DNA from: Flavobacterium glaciei
Lineage (GTDB): Bacteria > Bacteroidota > Bacteroidia > Flavobacteriales > Flavobacteriaceae
Reading direction: 5' to 3'
Length of the DNA: 64,000 nt
NCBI RefSeq assembly: GCF_003350545.1
Contig: NZ_QQBA01000001.1
Span: 124,001 to 188,000, forward strand
The notes under the pieces are model-generated. The model made no database searches. It was not told where the DNA came from and saw nothing but the letters and a program-made list of their open reading frames with translations. The position numbers and the translations under genes were made by a program. Shown one piece after another: positions 11,401 through 19,023 of this stretch (position 1 is its first letter; each line of letters opens with the position of its first letter).

Positions 11401-11862
11401 CGGATTGAAACTGCCGGAAAAGTGTCATTTAATATTGATGCACTCGAAAACTTCGATCAAAACCAAAATGTTTTTATTTATGATAATGAAACAAATACAT
11501 ATAATAATATTAATAATAAACCTTTTGAAATAGAACTTCCTCAAGGATACTTCAAAAATCGTTTCTCACTACGCTTTAGGGATAAAACATTAGGTGTAAA
11601 AGATGTGATTTATGACAACAATATTCAGGTAGCTTTTACTCGTTCTAATAATGTTTTGAATATTACTAATAGATCAAATGACAATACAGTTAATACTGTG
11701 TCCCTTTTTAATATTCAAGGAAAATTAATGGCTACATGGGCGGTTTCTGAAAAAGAACAAACTAGCATTAAAATCCCAATAGAAAACAAAACGTCAGGAG
11801 TTTACATTGTCAAATTAAAAACTTCAAAAGGAAATATCAATAAAAAAATTATTATCAAGTAA
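5467..11862 (+). CDS. Giant T9SS surface protein with Gly-rich, IPT, LamG and type A sorting domains
   Basis: A 2131-residue multidomain secreted protein. Signal peptide ~1-26 (ends GFAQ). A glycine-rich domain follows (~58-230), then an IPT/TIG-like Ig fold (~236-310), two 90-residue tandem repeats (~319-498), a MAM/jelly-roll-like region starting YYENFDNSNGGW (~595-780), a DUF8202-like lectin-fold region (LKLWLKSNTG, ~798-1110), a LamG/concanavalin domain (FDGVNDYLDAG ... VRVWNVALTEAQF, ~1275-1435), an unnamed ~545-residue module (~1505-2053) and a type A T9SS sorting domain ending NKKIIIK. LamG, IPT and Gly-rich domains point to adhesion or polysaccharide binding at the cell surface; no catalytic motif is seen. 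From the LamG domain on, it is paralogous to the next gene. It has its own promoter and terminator. The ATG at 5467 directly starts a good signal peptide. Confidence 0.88.
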   Translation: MNKTILFKKKIFLAVTFFFITLTGFAQEVLYTNPANNGLPANRFTVPAGVTSVTLAAWGGGGGGGGSNINGAGGNGGGGGGATSRTIDVSAGNFFDAVVGAGGAAGSSAGGAGGNGGLSSIIAATPLVNMTANGGQRGLGNAAAIVLGTTSSGGTASDGTVNVTGSNGTRVAATGGFGGNSGAVLNFLAGAGGTPAANSDGAPGGFPGGGGSGGERTGTGSIGGAGGVGAVYIRYITVTAATSPLCVGGTITIDGSFFATTGITNVVINGVACTSVNVVSSTRITAVVAPGTTSGIIEINNPNGTNNGRTTIINPSPTANAGSALAAICNTSSTVALGGSFGGGATSAVWSDGGVGGTFTNNSGTTPGTTTWTPPIGYVGTATLTLTTSGGSCGVATASKTQAVNGPIANAGAALATICQGGTTVGLGGSFGGTATAAVWSDGGIGGTFTNNTGTTPNTATWTPPAAYTGTATLTLTTSGGACGTTTASKTQNVISGIVATVGPSQTNFGTLISESLGGNVPAMGTGLWTVVSSPGSATVTFDNASSESAIATVSLNGAYVFRWTITSSCGTSSSDIAVSFLPVNDPIYTIYYENFDNSNGGWTSAGTTGSWGYTNTASSPHRGEGGFWAVNTTAGTYPNNALTTITSPTISTLGYNNVKLFIDLRYLSEDNADGIQIQYSLNNGTSWTTLGTGTSASWYTKTTVAALNASLGTTVGWDGDSSVIGTAAPFPAPLSQFIEKSIQSNVLNNVSTLRIRAVFASNGTATAATGVAIDNIIIKGNPIIPVPDPIAGPGNVNGSLKLWLKSNTGTSTIADGTALNSWSDQAYDNNSVGIVGNSPIYRDNSTRNINFNPVVDFSAASAHVMKGKGGFWSQDYYVVIKTNGIIDNSAASRQVPISGRLAASSFHLDGTALGLGSFTQRYTDEVVSHNLNSVPATPAANTQSYGRAYTSTTDSYNQQTIIFNIKTNSTGNGTEIYKNGKRIDNTTGQAGTGNPTFVFSGELNFSDFNNIQYNLGVGRFTLAGNVASSYLDGRMTEVVSYSQAKTTLEQQKIQSYLAIKNGVTLHAPGSTTPDDLCDTNYVNSDGTTIWNAVANSGFNYDIAGIGRDDNTLLNQKQSKTENPVADISMGLGDLRDVNTNNLNTFDSDKKFLVWGNNRGTLAAQAPVIVNISSGITPALTTNVDFISIGRTWKVVETGGNVPTVKVSLPSVMLTATITPPGDFLMFISNTPSFDPTAEYRIMTANGSNLETTYDFNGTKYITFGYAPERTAVRCIKFDGVNDYLDAGNVLNLNTSFTVSAWVNRNSANRTILSKRNNTFTQGYDLCINAAGRAEMSWMVGGTKHTITSNVVIPSGKWHHIGVIYDGPTTTARMYIDGVTIVSNTTMPNVPATTQSFLIAAADDITPTSLFNGSIDEVRVWNVALTEAQFRYVMNQEILSNTTLSNGSVIPNIITLNDISSVPWANLQAYYPMSTYTYTNAKDVSNNNYTAALRNLTTVDLQTAPLPYESAADGNWETVGTWTNSTVQDLPYSTSIEDPTKTIDWNIVRTTHNITSIGNKTVLGLFVNSNNLIATNDSKIEVSHYLKLDGKIDLVGRSQLVQKLGSDLDPTSSGSLERDQQGQGNRFNYNYWSSPVGSINNTTNNNSFTVAGVLRDGTNPAAPVNINWVNGFDGSLTNPISLARYWIFKFDNLENNYANWTRIGENGTLSASKGFTMKGPGTSGTQNLTFIGKPNNGTINNTVGADQLLLIGNPYPSALDADKFINDNIGSLDTSTTDPVIDGALYFWEHFATNSSHELVAYQGGYGIRNLAGGVAPSATGVDFISGAGTTSKSIPNRYIPVGQAFFVIGIPGTGGTVIFNNSQREFITETNALSQDLYRIPNNPKDSSHWTDNSNATIEKDTHKRIRLGFNVMDKEFHRQVLLAFMDEKATSDMDNGYDAFNIDDSPSDMYLLNGDNELAIQGEGYFDENASFPIGVRIETAGKVSFNIDALENFDQNQNVFIYDNETNTYNNINNKPFEIELPQGYFKNRFSLRFRDKTLGVKDVIYDNNIQVAFTRSNNVLNITNRSNDNTVNTVSLFNIQGKLMATWAVSEKEQTSIKIPIENKTSGVYIVKLKTSKGNINKKIIIK
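6421..6960 (+). repeat. Two 270-bp tandem coding repeats
   Basis: Within the 2131-aa protein, 6421-6690 and 6691-6960 encode two 90-residue repeats. Each begins ANAG(S/A)ALA(A/T)IC and shares AVWSDGG(V/I)GGTFTNN and TATLTLTTSGG. The DNA copies have diverged, so this is an old domain duplication. Confidence 0.85.
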
Positions 11863-11885
11863 TTCTAAAACGTTTTTTACTTCAC

Positions 11886-11920
11886 AAAAACTTCTCCTAA
11901 CGGGGAAGTTTTTTTTTATA
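11886..11920 (+). terminator. Rho-independent terminator of the 2131-aa gene
   Basis: The 12-bp stem AAAAACTTCTCC (11886-11897) pairs with 11902-11913 with one T-G wobble and a TAAC loop, followed by a T-run. Confidence 0.85.
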
Positions 11921-12112
11921 AAAATTTCACTTAAAAACGAAATCGACTCCTAACTGAATTTTCTAAATAACTGATAAAAATAAAGGAGCTTTACTTATTA
12001 TTTACTTTTATTGACGGACCTATAAATTCAAAAGACTGATGTAAACTAGTTAGAACTAAATAATAAAAATTGTTGTACCACCTTCAAAAATCAACAATCA
12101 AACTCCATTAAT

Positions 12113-12161
12113 GCATTATTTATTTTATATGTTTTTACTTATATAAAATAAATAAATATGC
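12113..12161. repeat. Large AT-rich intergenic hairpin
   Basis: TTATTTATTTTATAT (12116-12130) and its exact complement (12141-12155) form a perfect 15-bp stem with a 10-nt loop. A short bulge then allows GCAT/ATGC to extend it to 12113-12161. It is 250 bp past the upstream stop and behind a normal terminator, so its role is unclear. Confidence 0.6.
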
Positions 12162-12526
12162 TTTTTATCGATTTAATTTGTTTTTTATCTATTAAAATAA
12201 ACAAATATTTATAAATTAGTTATCGAAATACCAACTATTTCTTTGAATAGGTTTTATTATATTATGGATTGGTACAAATCAATTGTGTTTTTAATAATTT
12301 TCTATTACTTGCTATTTATAATTAATATTTTGATTTTTTGTTTTAAAAAAATTTCACACTGGGAACATACCAAAAAGTGCCTTTTGAATCATTTTTATTA
12401 AGAAACCTTTATTAGAATATTTGAAATCTGTGGAGAAATTAAAACCATCATTTGCTTGACTATAAATCGAAGAATGAGGGACTCATTTAGAATAATAGTT
12501 TATGTCTAATTTAACTGAAGAAAGTT

Positions 12527-15500
12527 ATGGAGAAAATTACTTTTGTACATAAAAGAATCATTAGACTACAACTTTTACTTATAATTCTATTGATTTCCGC
12601 CATTAAAGCAAATGCCCAAACTTTAACAACGCCACAAGTTAATTTTACGCAAAGAACTTCTGATGCGACTCCTACTCAGAGTATCTATAACATAAAAGGT
12701 GATTTTACTTTATTAGGCAACACCAACTTAACTCTAGTAAATTACGGTGTAAATAGTGACAATCAAGGTGCAGCAATGATGTACGTCGATATTGATGGTG
12801 ACAGCAATACATGGAATTCTTCTAAGGCGACACTTGAGATTTCAAATTCAGGAGAGAATAATGCTGTTCAAAATTGCTCAACCGTACTTTTTGCTGGACT
12901 TTACTGGACAGGAAAATCAGAAGATGCTGATACCTTCACAGCATCAAAGCAAGTTCAAAACGGCACACAAACAATTAATACTAATTCAACAGTAACACAC
13001 AATCAACAAATTACAAATTCAAACTACACACTGCTTGTTACGAGAGGCAATTCGGGAAGTAGTCGCTGGCCTATTTATACTTTTAGCGGGAATGGGAATA
13101 CCTATGCATTTGAATTTAATAATGTTCCTGCTGTAAGAGTATCAGTAAATGGTGGAGTTTACACTACTATTCCTTCTAATATTGTTACTTCAGGTGGTGT
13201 TACAACTGCAACGCTCACAACTCCTTATGTCATAATTGATGATGGAGCAATTTTGACCATCAAACAATTGACAAGAAGTTCTTTTACAAATTTGAGCCTT
13301 GCAGATATTCAAACTACATCATCAGCCGAAGTAAATTTATCAGGAACGGTTCCCGCTTATACAACCGTTACTAAAAATTATGACAAAAAAGTAGTTTCAT
13401 TAAAAGGACCAGGCGCCAGCACTTATACTTCAATCACAGCAAAAACGGATGGAGTGTCCTCTAATATATATTTTCCAGGTGCAGTCAATAGCGGAATATT
13501 TGTTGGTTATCAAGAAATCACCGATTATGTAAAAACGTATGGCCCTGGAGCCTATACTGTTGCTGATATTGGTTTGAAAGAAGGGACAAACTCCAGCCCT
13601 GGATTCTCAGGTGGTTGGGTAATGGTTGTAATTTACCAAAATCCATTAATGAAAAGCCGAGCAGTGACACTTTTTGACGGAAATGCTTTTGTAAATGGAC
13701 CACGCGCAAATGGTGGCGAATTCGGAACGATTCCTATTTCTGGATTCACAACCGTAGCCACAGGACCTGTAAACATGAAACTTGGAGTAATGGCAGCAGA
13801 AGGAGATGTTGGATTGACAGGTGATTATCTTGCAGTACAAAAACTTAATGCTGATCCCAATGTTTACAATGCAACAAATTACTTAACGTTAAATCACACG
13901 GCAAATACAACAAATAACTTCTTTAATTCTTCTATATTTCCATTTCCAAACGCAATTGATAGTAATCCCAACTTACAAAACAATACCGGAGTCGATTTTA
14001 GTATGTTTACAATCCCAAATGCATTAAACTCAGTTATAGCTAATAATCAAACTGCAACTACTTTTAGATTTGGATCAACTGCTGACATATTTACTATATT
14101 TGGTTTTGCGATGTCTGTCGATTCTTATGTGCCAGAACCTAACGGTTTAATAGGTGTAAACTCTATAAATAATATTGTCAACCCTCCGGTTTTAATAGCA
14201 TCTCCGGGACAAACAATAAACTATACCCTAACAATTACTAACGAAGGTACAGAAAGCACAACCAACACCCTAATTTCAATTCCAATTCCAGCAACAGCAA
14301 TCTTTAATGTAGGTAGTACTATCTCATCTAGCACCTTTAATGGTTTTTCTACCAGTAACCTACCTTATTATGATTCTGCTACTAATAAAATTTTATGGGA
14401 TTTAGGCACACTACCTGTCACAGTGGGACATCCTGAATATATTTATGCTAGTTTAAATTTTAATCTGGAAGTGACAAGTGATTGTAGTATTATATTAAAT
14501 GCAGGCTGTAATCCAGAGGTTACTTTAGCAACAGGAACTATAACTGGTACAGGTACTATATCCGGTTCTCCTTTTACTAGGTATTTTTTTCAGGGCAATG
14601 ATAACACCGCCTGTAATTTACCAATAGATGGTTCCATTAAGGTAGCCATAAACGGAAGCTCTTGTATATCAGTAATGGCAGGCATCGATTTGTCTCCAAT
14701 ATGTGGACTTGAATCTGTACAATTAGCCGCTACTGCTGGTACAACTGGCTCATGGTCAATAGTAAGTGGACCATCTGGTGGTGGAGAAATTTTTTCGAGT
14801 GCGACTAGTCCAACTTCTGAATTTTACAGTCCAAACACTGGTATTTATACCCTTAGATGGACAATCGCAGGTAGCGGTGGTTGTACTCCTATCACTGATG
14901 ATGTACAGATTTCAATTGGTGTTTGTTTGGTTTTGAATTTTGATGGAATTGATGACAACGTTAATTTAAAAGATAATTTTAATTTAAACAGCGGATCTTT
15001 TAGTATCGAAACTTGGATAAAACCTGGCTTAACAAATGGAAATGTTCAAACTATATTTTCTAAAAGAAACCCAAGTTCACTTACTGATGGATATGATTTA
15101 AGAATCGTAAATAATATTATTTCATTTAATTGGAACAATGGAAATTCAATAACATCCAATTACCAAGTTAGCACTAACAGATGGTATCATGTAGCAGTTA
15201 CATTTGACGGAACAGCATATAATCTTTACATAGATGGGGTTAGTGTTAAAAATGCTGTAGCGGGTTCAAATCCAATAGCAAATTCAAATGCCCAGTGTAT
15301 CATGGGGGCGATGGCTCCTGGCCTTTCTTATCCTTACCTGCCAACTAATTTCTTTACCGGTTGGATGCAAGAGCTCCGTATTTGGAATGTAGCTTTAACA
15401 CCAGCGCAGACTCACAAGATGATGAATCAACGAATTACAAATAATAGTAATAGCGTTTTTGGTGCCACCGTACCCCAATCAATACCTAATTTAAGTTGGA

Positions 15501-17494
15501 GTAACTTAGAAGGGTACTATCAAATGGCACAATCTACTGATCTTTTAAATGGATTTTTGATGGATAAAACGGCTAATCTCCGCAATGGAAAATTAATAGG
15601 AATTGTTACTGCTCAACCTGAAACAGCTCCTTTGCCTTACACTTCACATGCAAATAATGCTTGGGAATCAAGTGCCACTTGGACCCATGGAACTATATGG
15701 AACATCCCCAACACATTAGGAGTTGATAACAGTACTTTTATTGATTGGAATATTGTCAAAACAAATCATAATATAACTACTGCTGGTAATAAAACTGTTT
15801 TAGGATTACTAGTAGAAAGCAACACACTTGAGGCTAATAATGACAATAAAATTGAAATATCTCACTATCTAAAATTAGATGGGAAAATTGATTTAGTTGG
15901 AATGTCACAATTAGTGCAAACAGAAGAAAGCGAATTAGACATTACAAGCTCAGGATATATAGAAAGAGACCAACAAGGCCAATCCAATTTGTACAATTAT
16001 AATTATTGGAGCTCCCCAGTAAGTCCAATAAATACAATTGCAAATAATACTAATTATACCGTTGCAGGAAGTTTAAAAGATGGAACAAATCCTCTTGCAC
16101 CTGTAGCCATAAATTGGATTGGTGGCTATGATGGAGCACCTACAGCTCCTATTAGCCTAGCTAGATATTGGCTATATAAATTTGATGATTATGCAAATGA
16201 TTATGCAAATTGGGTTCAAATCGATGAAAATCATCCAATACGAGTAGGTCAAGGATTTACTTTAAAAGGAAGTGGTGGTGTATTAGAAACTCAAAATTAC
16301 ACCTTCATAGGAAAACCGAATAATGGATCTATAACAACAAATTCTGTTGGAGACGATCAGTTATTGCTAACCGGTAATCCATATCCATCGGCATTAGATG
16401 CAGATGCTTTTATAACAGCAAACATAGGTTTAAATCCCTCCACGGATGGAACTTTATATTTTTGGGAACACTATGCCAGTAATAATACTCACATTTTAAG
16501 AGATTACCAAGGAGGTTATGCAGTACGAAATTTAACTGGAGGATTAGCTCCGTCATCATCGGGCGTAGATTTTATTAGTCAGTCAGGAACGCCTTCAAGA
16601 GGAATTCCTAACCGATATATACCCGTTGGGCAAGGCTTTTTTGTGAATGGAAAAATTGGCTCTGGCGGAACAGTAATCTTTGACAATAGTCAAAGAGGTT
16701 TTCATAAAGAAAATGACGCTTTGAACTCAAATGTAATGTTCAAAACTACATCTACTAAAGAAACCGTTTGGAAAAATAATGATAATGATGCAGTCGTTAC
16801 TGATACTCATAAAAAAATCAGATTGGGATTTAACTCTCATAATAATTATCATAGACAAGTATTGTTAGGCTTCATGGATGAAAAAGCAACTAGTGGAATG
16901 GACAACGGTTATGACGGTTTAAACATTGATGATTTTCCTAATGATATGTATTTTTTGAATGGAGAAAATCAATTGGTAATTCAAGGAGAAGGTTTTTTTG
17001 ACATTAATGCTTCCTACCCTATTGGAGTAAAAACAGATGCTTCTGGGAATGTAAAATTCATGATTGATGCTTTAGAAAATTTTGATGATAATCAACCTAT
17101 TTTTCTATACGACGACGAGACTAAAATATACCATAATATTCGCAATGAAGCTTTTGAAATCAATCTTACAAATGGTTTACACAATTCCCGTTTTTCATTA
17201 CGATTCAAAGACAAAACACTTGGCCTTAATGAGGAAACCACATTCGACAAACAAATAAGAATAGCTCATTCACAAAGTAAAAATATAATAATTATCAACA
17301 ATATAGCCATTGATACAACTGTTCAGGAAATGACTTTATATAATAGTATTGGACAATCAATAACCACTTGGAAAATTGAAAATCAAGGACAATATGACAT
17401 ACAACTTCCAATAAAAAAAATAAGTTCAGGAGTGTATATCGTAAAAGTAAAAACGTCTAAAGGGCTTATCAATAAAAAAATCATTATTAAATAA
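12527..17494 (+). CDS. Giant T9SS surface protein with DUF11-like, LamG and type A sorting domains
   Basis: A 1655-residue exported protein. Signal peptide ~1-31 (ends IKANAQ). The N-terminal ~500 residues are beta-rich and I do not recognise them. Then come a DUF11-like repeat (SPGQTINYTLTITNEGTEST, ~557-670), an Ig/PKD-like segment (~720-800), a LamG domain (LNFDGIDDNVNL ... LRIWNVALTPAQ, ~802-968), the unnamed ~545-residue module (~1035-1577) and a type A T9SS sorting domain ending SSGVYIVKVKTSKG...KKIIIK. The C-terminal ~850 residues closely match the preceding 2131-aa protein, whereas the N-terminal halves are unrelated, as if different binding heads sit on a common stalk. Likely an adhesin or surface-layer component; no enzyme motif was found. 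It is probably transcribed alone. Confidence 0.87.
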   Translation: MEKITFVHKRIIRLQLLLIILLISAIKANAQTLTTPQVNFTQRTSDATPTQSIYNIKGDFTLLGNTNLTLVNYGVNSDNQGAAMMYVDIDGDSNTWNSSKATLEISNSGENNAVQNCSTVLFAGLYWTGKSEDADTFTASKQVQNGTQTINTNSTVTHNQQITNSNYTLLVTRGNSGSSRWPIYTFSGNGNTYAFEFNNVPAVRVSVNGGVYTTIPSNIVTSGGVTTATLTTPYVIIDDGAILTIKQLTRSSFTNLSLADIQTTSSAEVNLSGTVPAYTTVTKNYDKKVVSLKGPGASTYTSITAKTDGVSSNIYFPGAVNSGIFVGYQEITDYVKTYGPGAYTVADIGLKEGTNSSPGFSGGWVMVVIYQNPLMKSRAVTLFDGNAFVNGPRANGGEFGTIPISGFTTVATGPVNMKLGVMAAEGDVGLTGDYLAVQKLNADPNVYNATNYLTLNHTANTTNNFFNSSIFPFPNAIDSNPNLQNNTGVDFSMFTIPNALNSVIANNQTATTFRFGSTADIFTIFGFAMSVDSYVPEPNGLIGVNSINNIVNPPVLIASPGQTINYTLTITNEGTESTTNTLISIPIPATAIFNVGSTISSSTFNGFSTSNLPYYDSATNKILWDLGTLPVTVGHPEYIYASLNFNLEVTSDCSIILNAGCNPEVTLATGTITGTGTISGSPFTRYFFQGNDNTACNLPIDGSIKVAINGSSCISVMAGIDLSPICGLESVQLAATAGTTGSWSIVSGPSGGGEIFSSATSPTSEFYSPNTGIYTLRWTIAGSGGCTPITDDVQISIGVCLVLNFDGIDDNVNLKDNFNLNSGSFSIETWIKPGLTNGNVQTIFSKRNPSSLTDGYDLRIVNNIISFNWNNGNSITSNYQVSTNRWYHVAVTFDGTAYNLYIDGVSVKNAVAGSNPIANSNAQCIMGAMAPGLSYPYLPTNFFTGWMQELRIWNVALTPAQTHKMMNQRITNNSNSVFGATVPQSIPNLSWSNLEGYYQMAQSTDLLNGFLMDKTANLRNGKLIGIVTAQPETAPLPYTSHANNAWESSATWTHGTIWNIPNTLGVDNSTFIDWNIVKTNHNITTAGNKTVLGLLVESNTLEANNDNKIEISHYLKLDGKIDLVGMSQLVQTEESELDITSSGYIERDQQGQSNLYNYNYWSSPVSPINTIANNTNYTVAGSLKDGTNPLAPVAINWIGGYDGAPTAPISLARYWLYKFDDYANDYANWVQIDENHPIRVGQGFTLKGSGGVLETQNYTFIGKPNNGSITTNSVGDDQLLLTGNPYPSALDADAFITANIGLNPSTDGTLYFWEHYASNNTHILRDYQGGYAVRNLTGGLAPSSSGVDFISQSGTPSRGIPNRYIPVGQGFFVNGKIGSGGTVIFDNSQRGFHKENDALNSNVMFKTTSTKETVWKNNDNDAVVTDTHKKIRLGFNSHNNYHRQVLLGFMDEKATSGMDNGYDGLNIDDFPNDMYFLNGENQLVIQGEGFFDINASYPIGVKTDASGNVKFMIDALENFDDNQPIFLYDDETKIYHNIRNEAFEINLTNGLHNSRFSLRFKDKTLGLNEETTFDKQIRIAHSQSKNIIIINNIAIDTTVQEMTLYNSIGQSITTWKIENQGQYDIQLPIKKISSGVYIVKVKTSKGLINKKIIIK

Positions 17495-17555
17495 ATGTAT
17501 GTTTCCAGTAGATAATCAGATTCGATTAAGTAAATATTAATCTGAATTTTAATAA

Positions 17556-17581
17556 TTGATTTAAATTATTATTTATATTTG
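17556..17581 (+). promoter_or_regulatory. Probable promoter of the small Lys/Cys-rich protein
   Basis: TATATTTG at 17574-17581 matches the -7 consensus; TTG at 17556-17558 is only 15 bp upstream, a little short. The position favours the ATG at 17642 over any start nearer 17579. Confidence 0.5.
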
Positions 17582-17641
17582 AATAATAATTTTGGATTTA
17601 CATCCAAAGAAAAAAAAGAAAAACCATTTAAATTTATAAAA

Positions 17642-17875
17642 ATGAAAAAGATAATAGTATGTATAGCAATCGCATTTCTGACTGTGAATCTTAGTGCGCA
17701 GGAAAGTAAAACTGCCACAAAAGAAAAAGCTAAAAAAGAATCCTGTTGTGCTAAAAAAGATTCCAAATCAAAAGCGATGAGTGCGGATGAAATAGAAAAA
17801 TGTCAAGCAAAATGCAAAGCCGAAGGAAAAAAGTGTGATGCATCCTCCGCAAAAGCAAGCGGAAAAAAGTGTTAA
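17642..17875 (+). CDS. Small exported Lys/Cys-rich protein
   Basis: A 77-residue protein. The frame is open further upstream, but ATG 17642 begins a clean signal peptide (MKKIIVCIAIAFLTVNLSAQ), and a -7 promoter element ends at 17581. The mature ~57 residues are very rich in lysine and contain six cysteines: a CC pair, then CQAKCKAEGKKC, and a C-terminal cysteine. I do not recognise a family. The spacing of the cysteines suggests metal binding or disulfides in the periplasm, but this is inference. It stands alone between two terminators or spacers, unrelated to the flanking genes. Confidence 0.72.
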   Translation: MKKIIVCIAIAFLTVNLSAQESKTATKEKAKKESCCAKKDSKSKAMSADEIEKCQAKCKAEGKKCDASSAKASGKKC

Positions 17876-17904
17876 TCTAAAAAATATAAATTTCTATTTC
17901 CTAC

Positions 17905-17936
17905 AAAAAACGCCTCTAGATTTAGAGGCGTTTTTT
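17905..17936. terminator. Bidirectional terminator
   Basis: The 14-bp perfect stem AAAAAACGCCTCTA / TAGAGGCGTTTTTT with a GATT loop lies between two convergent genes and has A/T tracts on both sides. Confidence 0.9.
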
Positions 17937-17961
17937 GTTTTTTTAAACTATTAAGTGTTTT

Positions 17962-18414
17962 TTATTTGATTCTTACACTCCATTCAAAGTCCATTTCAGA
18001 AACTTGAACTCCTTTTTCATCTGTTCCAATAGACTTCATCCAGAAGGTTTGTCCTTCTCCGGTAGCAATTGTTTTTTCAATTGCTTCCTCGATCAAATGA
18101 CCATCCATACAAACAAAAGTAATTCTACCAGTTGCCTTTTTGGTAAAATTCCCTTTATTGTTAGCAACAAGCATTGATATTTTTCTGCCGCTTTTCTGAA
18201 TTTGAAACATCACCAAAGCTCCCGTAGCAAGTTCTGCAGCCATAGCCTGAACAGCAAAATACATAGAATTAAAAGGATTTTGATTAATCCAACGGTGTTT
18301 TACTGATACCACACATTTCTTTTCATCGATTTCTTTTACACGAACACCACAGATAAATGCCGACGGTAATTTAAAAAAGAGAAATTTATTAAGTTTTGAC
18401 GCTGTAAGTTTCAT
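17962..18414 (-). CDS. DUF4442 hotdog-fold (PaaI thioesterase-like) protein
   Basis: A 150-residue protein that I assign to the DUF4442 family, relatives of PaaI/YiiD acyl-CoA thioesterases with a hotdog fold. Family-like features are the conserved helix segment NPFNSMYFAVQAMAAELATG (residues ~45-65), which in the family lines the acyl-CoA pocket, and the following strand pair. The length is normal for a single hotdog domain. A cytoplasmic acyl-thioester hydrolase is plausible, but the substrate is unknown. It is divergent from the DUF4870 gene, with a 153-bp shared upstream region containing repeats. Confidence 0.75.
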   Translation of the reverse strand: MKLTASKLNKFLFFKLPSAFICGVRVKEIDEKKCVVSVKHRWINQNPFNSMYFAVQAMAAELATGALVMFQIQKSGRKISMLVANNKGNFTKKATGRITFVCMDGHLIEEAIEKTIATGEGQTFWMKSIGTDEKGVQVSEMDFEWSVRIK

Positions 18415-18448
18415 AAATAGCTAGGTTTTTTGCTAAAATACAAAAAAA

Positions 18449-18507
18449 TACTATGCGTACATATAAAATTAATTTGTTAATTTTATGTTAATATATGGTA
18501 CTATGCG
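18449..18507. promoter_or_regulatory. Candidate operator: direct repeats flanking an inverted repeat
   Basis: Between divergent genes, TACTATGCG occurs at 18449-18457 and again at 18499-18507, 50 bp apart. Between them is the inverted repeat ATAAAATTAA (18463-18472) TTTG TTAATTTTAT (18477-18486), which extends to ACAT/ATGT with a 2-nt bulge. The symmetry suggests a regulator site; this is inference. Confidence 0.4.
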
Positions 18508-18531
18508 AAACAAGATACTGTCTTTTAGATA

Positions 18532-18539
18532 TATATTTG
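18532..18539 (+). promoter_or_regulatory. Probable -7 element of the DUF4870 gene
   Basis: TATATTTG matches the Bacteroidota -7 consensus 28 bp before the ATG at 18568. No TTG is seen at the expected -33 position, so this is tentative. Confidence 0.4.
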
Positions 18540-18567
18540 CATAAGAAATTACTATATACTTTTAATC

Positions 18568-19023
18568 ATGGAAACAACTACTGAAAAAAACATCGCAACA
18601 TTTACTCATTTGAGTGCATTAACACAATATTTTATTCCTTTTGGAAATTATATTTTTCCAATTATCCTTTGGTCCTCAAAAAAGGAAAGTTCTGAATTTG
18701 TGAATTACCACGGAAAACAAATACTTAATTTTCAATTAAGTTTATTATTGTATTCTTTAGTACTTATCCTTATTGCGGTTCCAACATTTTTAATTACGCT
18801 ATTTAGAAATATTCCTTTTGAAGCTGTAGTAAATAATCAAGATTTTGTTTTCAGAAATTTTAATTTCGACGGAAACATAGGAATGCTAACAGTCGGATTA
18901 GTTGCTGTTATAATTTTTGGTGTTTTGAAAGTAGCTGAATTCTTTTTAATTATTTACGCTTCAATAAAAACATCAAATGGAGAAAATTATAAATACCCAA
19001 TAACGATACCTTTTATCAAGTAG
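18568..19023 (+). CDS. DUF4870 small membrane protein
   Basis: A 151-residue inner-membrane protein of the DUF4870 (Tic20-like) family. The diagnostic opening is FTHLSALTQYFIPFGNYIFP followed by KKESSEFVNYHGKQILNFQLS. There are three to four hydrophobic segments (about 20-36, 50-75, 105-130). The function is not established. It lies 129 bp upstream of a PadR-PspC-DUF2807 cluster; in Bacteroidota DUF4870 genes often accompany this cluster, so a shared envelope role is likely. Confidence 0.82.
   Translation: METTTEKNIATFTHLSALTQYFIPFGNYIFPIILWSSKKESSEFVNYHGKQILNFQLSLLLYSLVLILIAVPTFLITLFRNIPFEAVVNNQDFVFRNFNFDGNIGMLTVGLVAVIIFGVLKVAEFFLIIYASIKTSNGENYKYPITIPFIK

Larger units (their letters stand above)
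11863..12526. other. Long AT-rich intergenic region between the two giant surface-protein genes
   Basis: No gene is seen in 664 bp. The terminator of the upstream gene is at 11886-11913, and a large AT-rich hairpin is at 12113-12161. The last 200 bp contain no convincing TTG/TAnnTTTG promoter for the next gene and no conserved reading frame. Confidence 0.6.
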
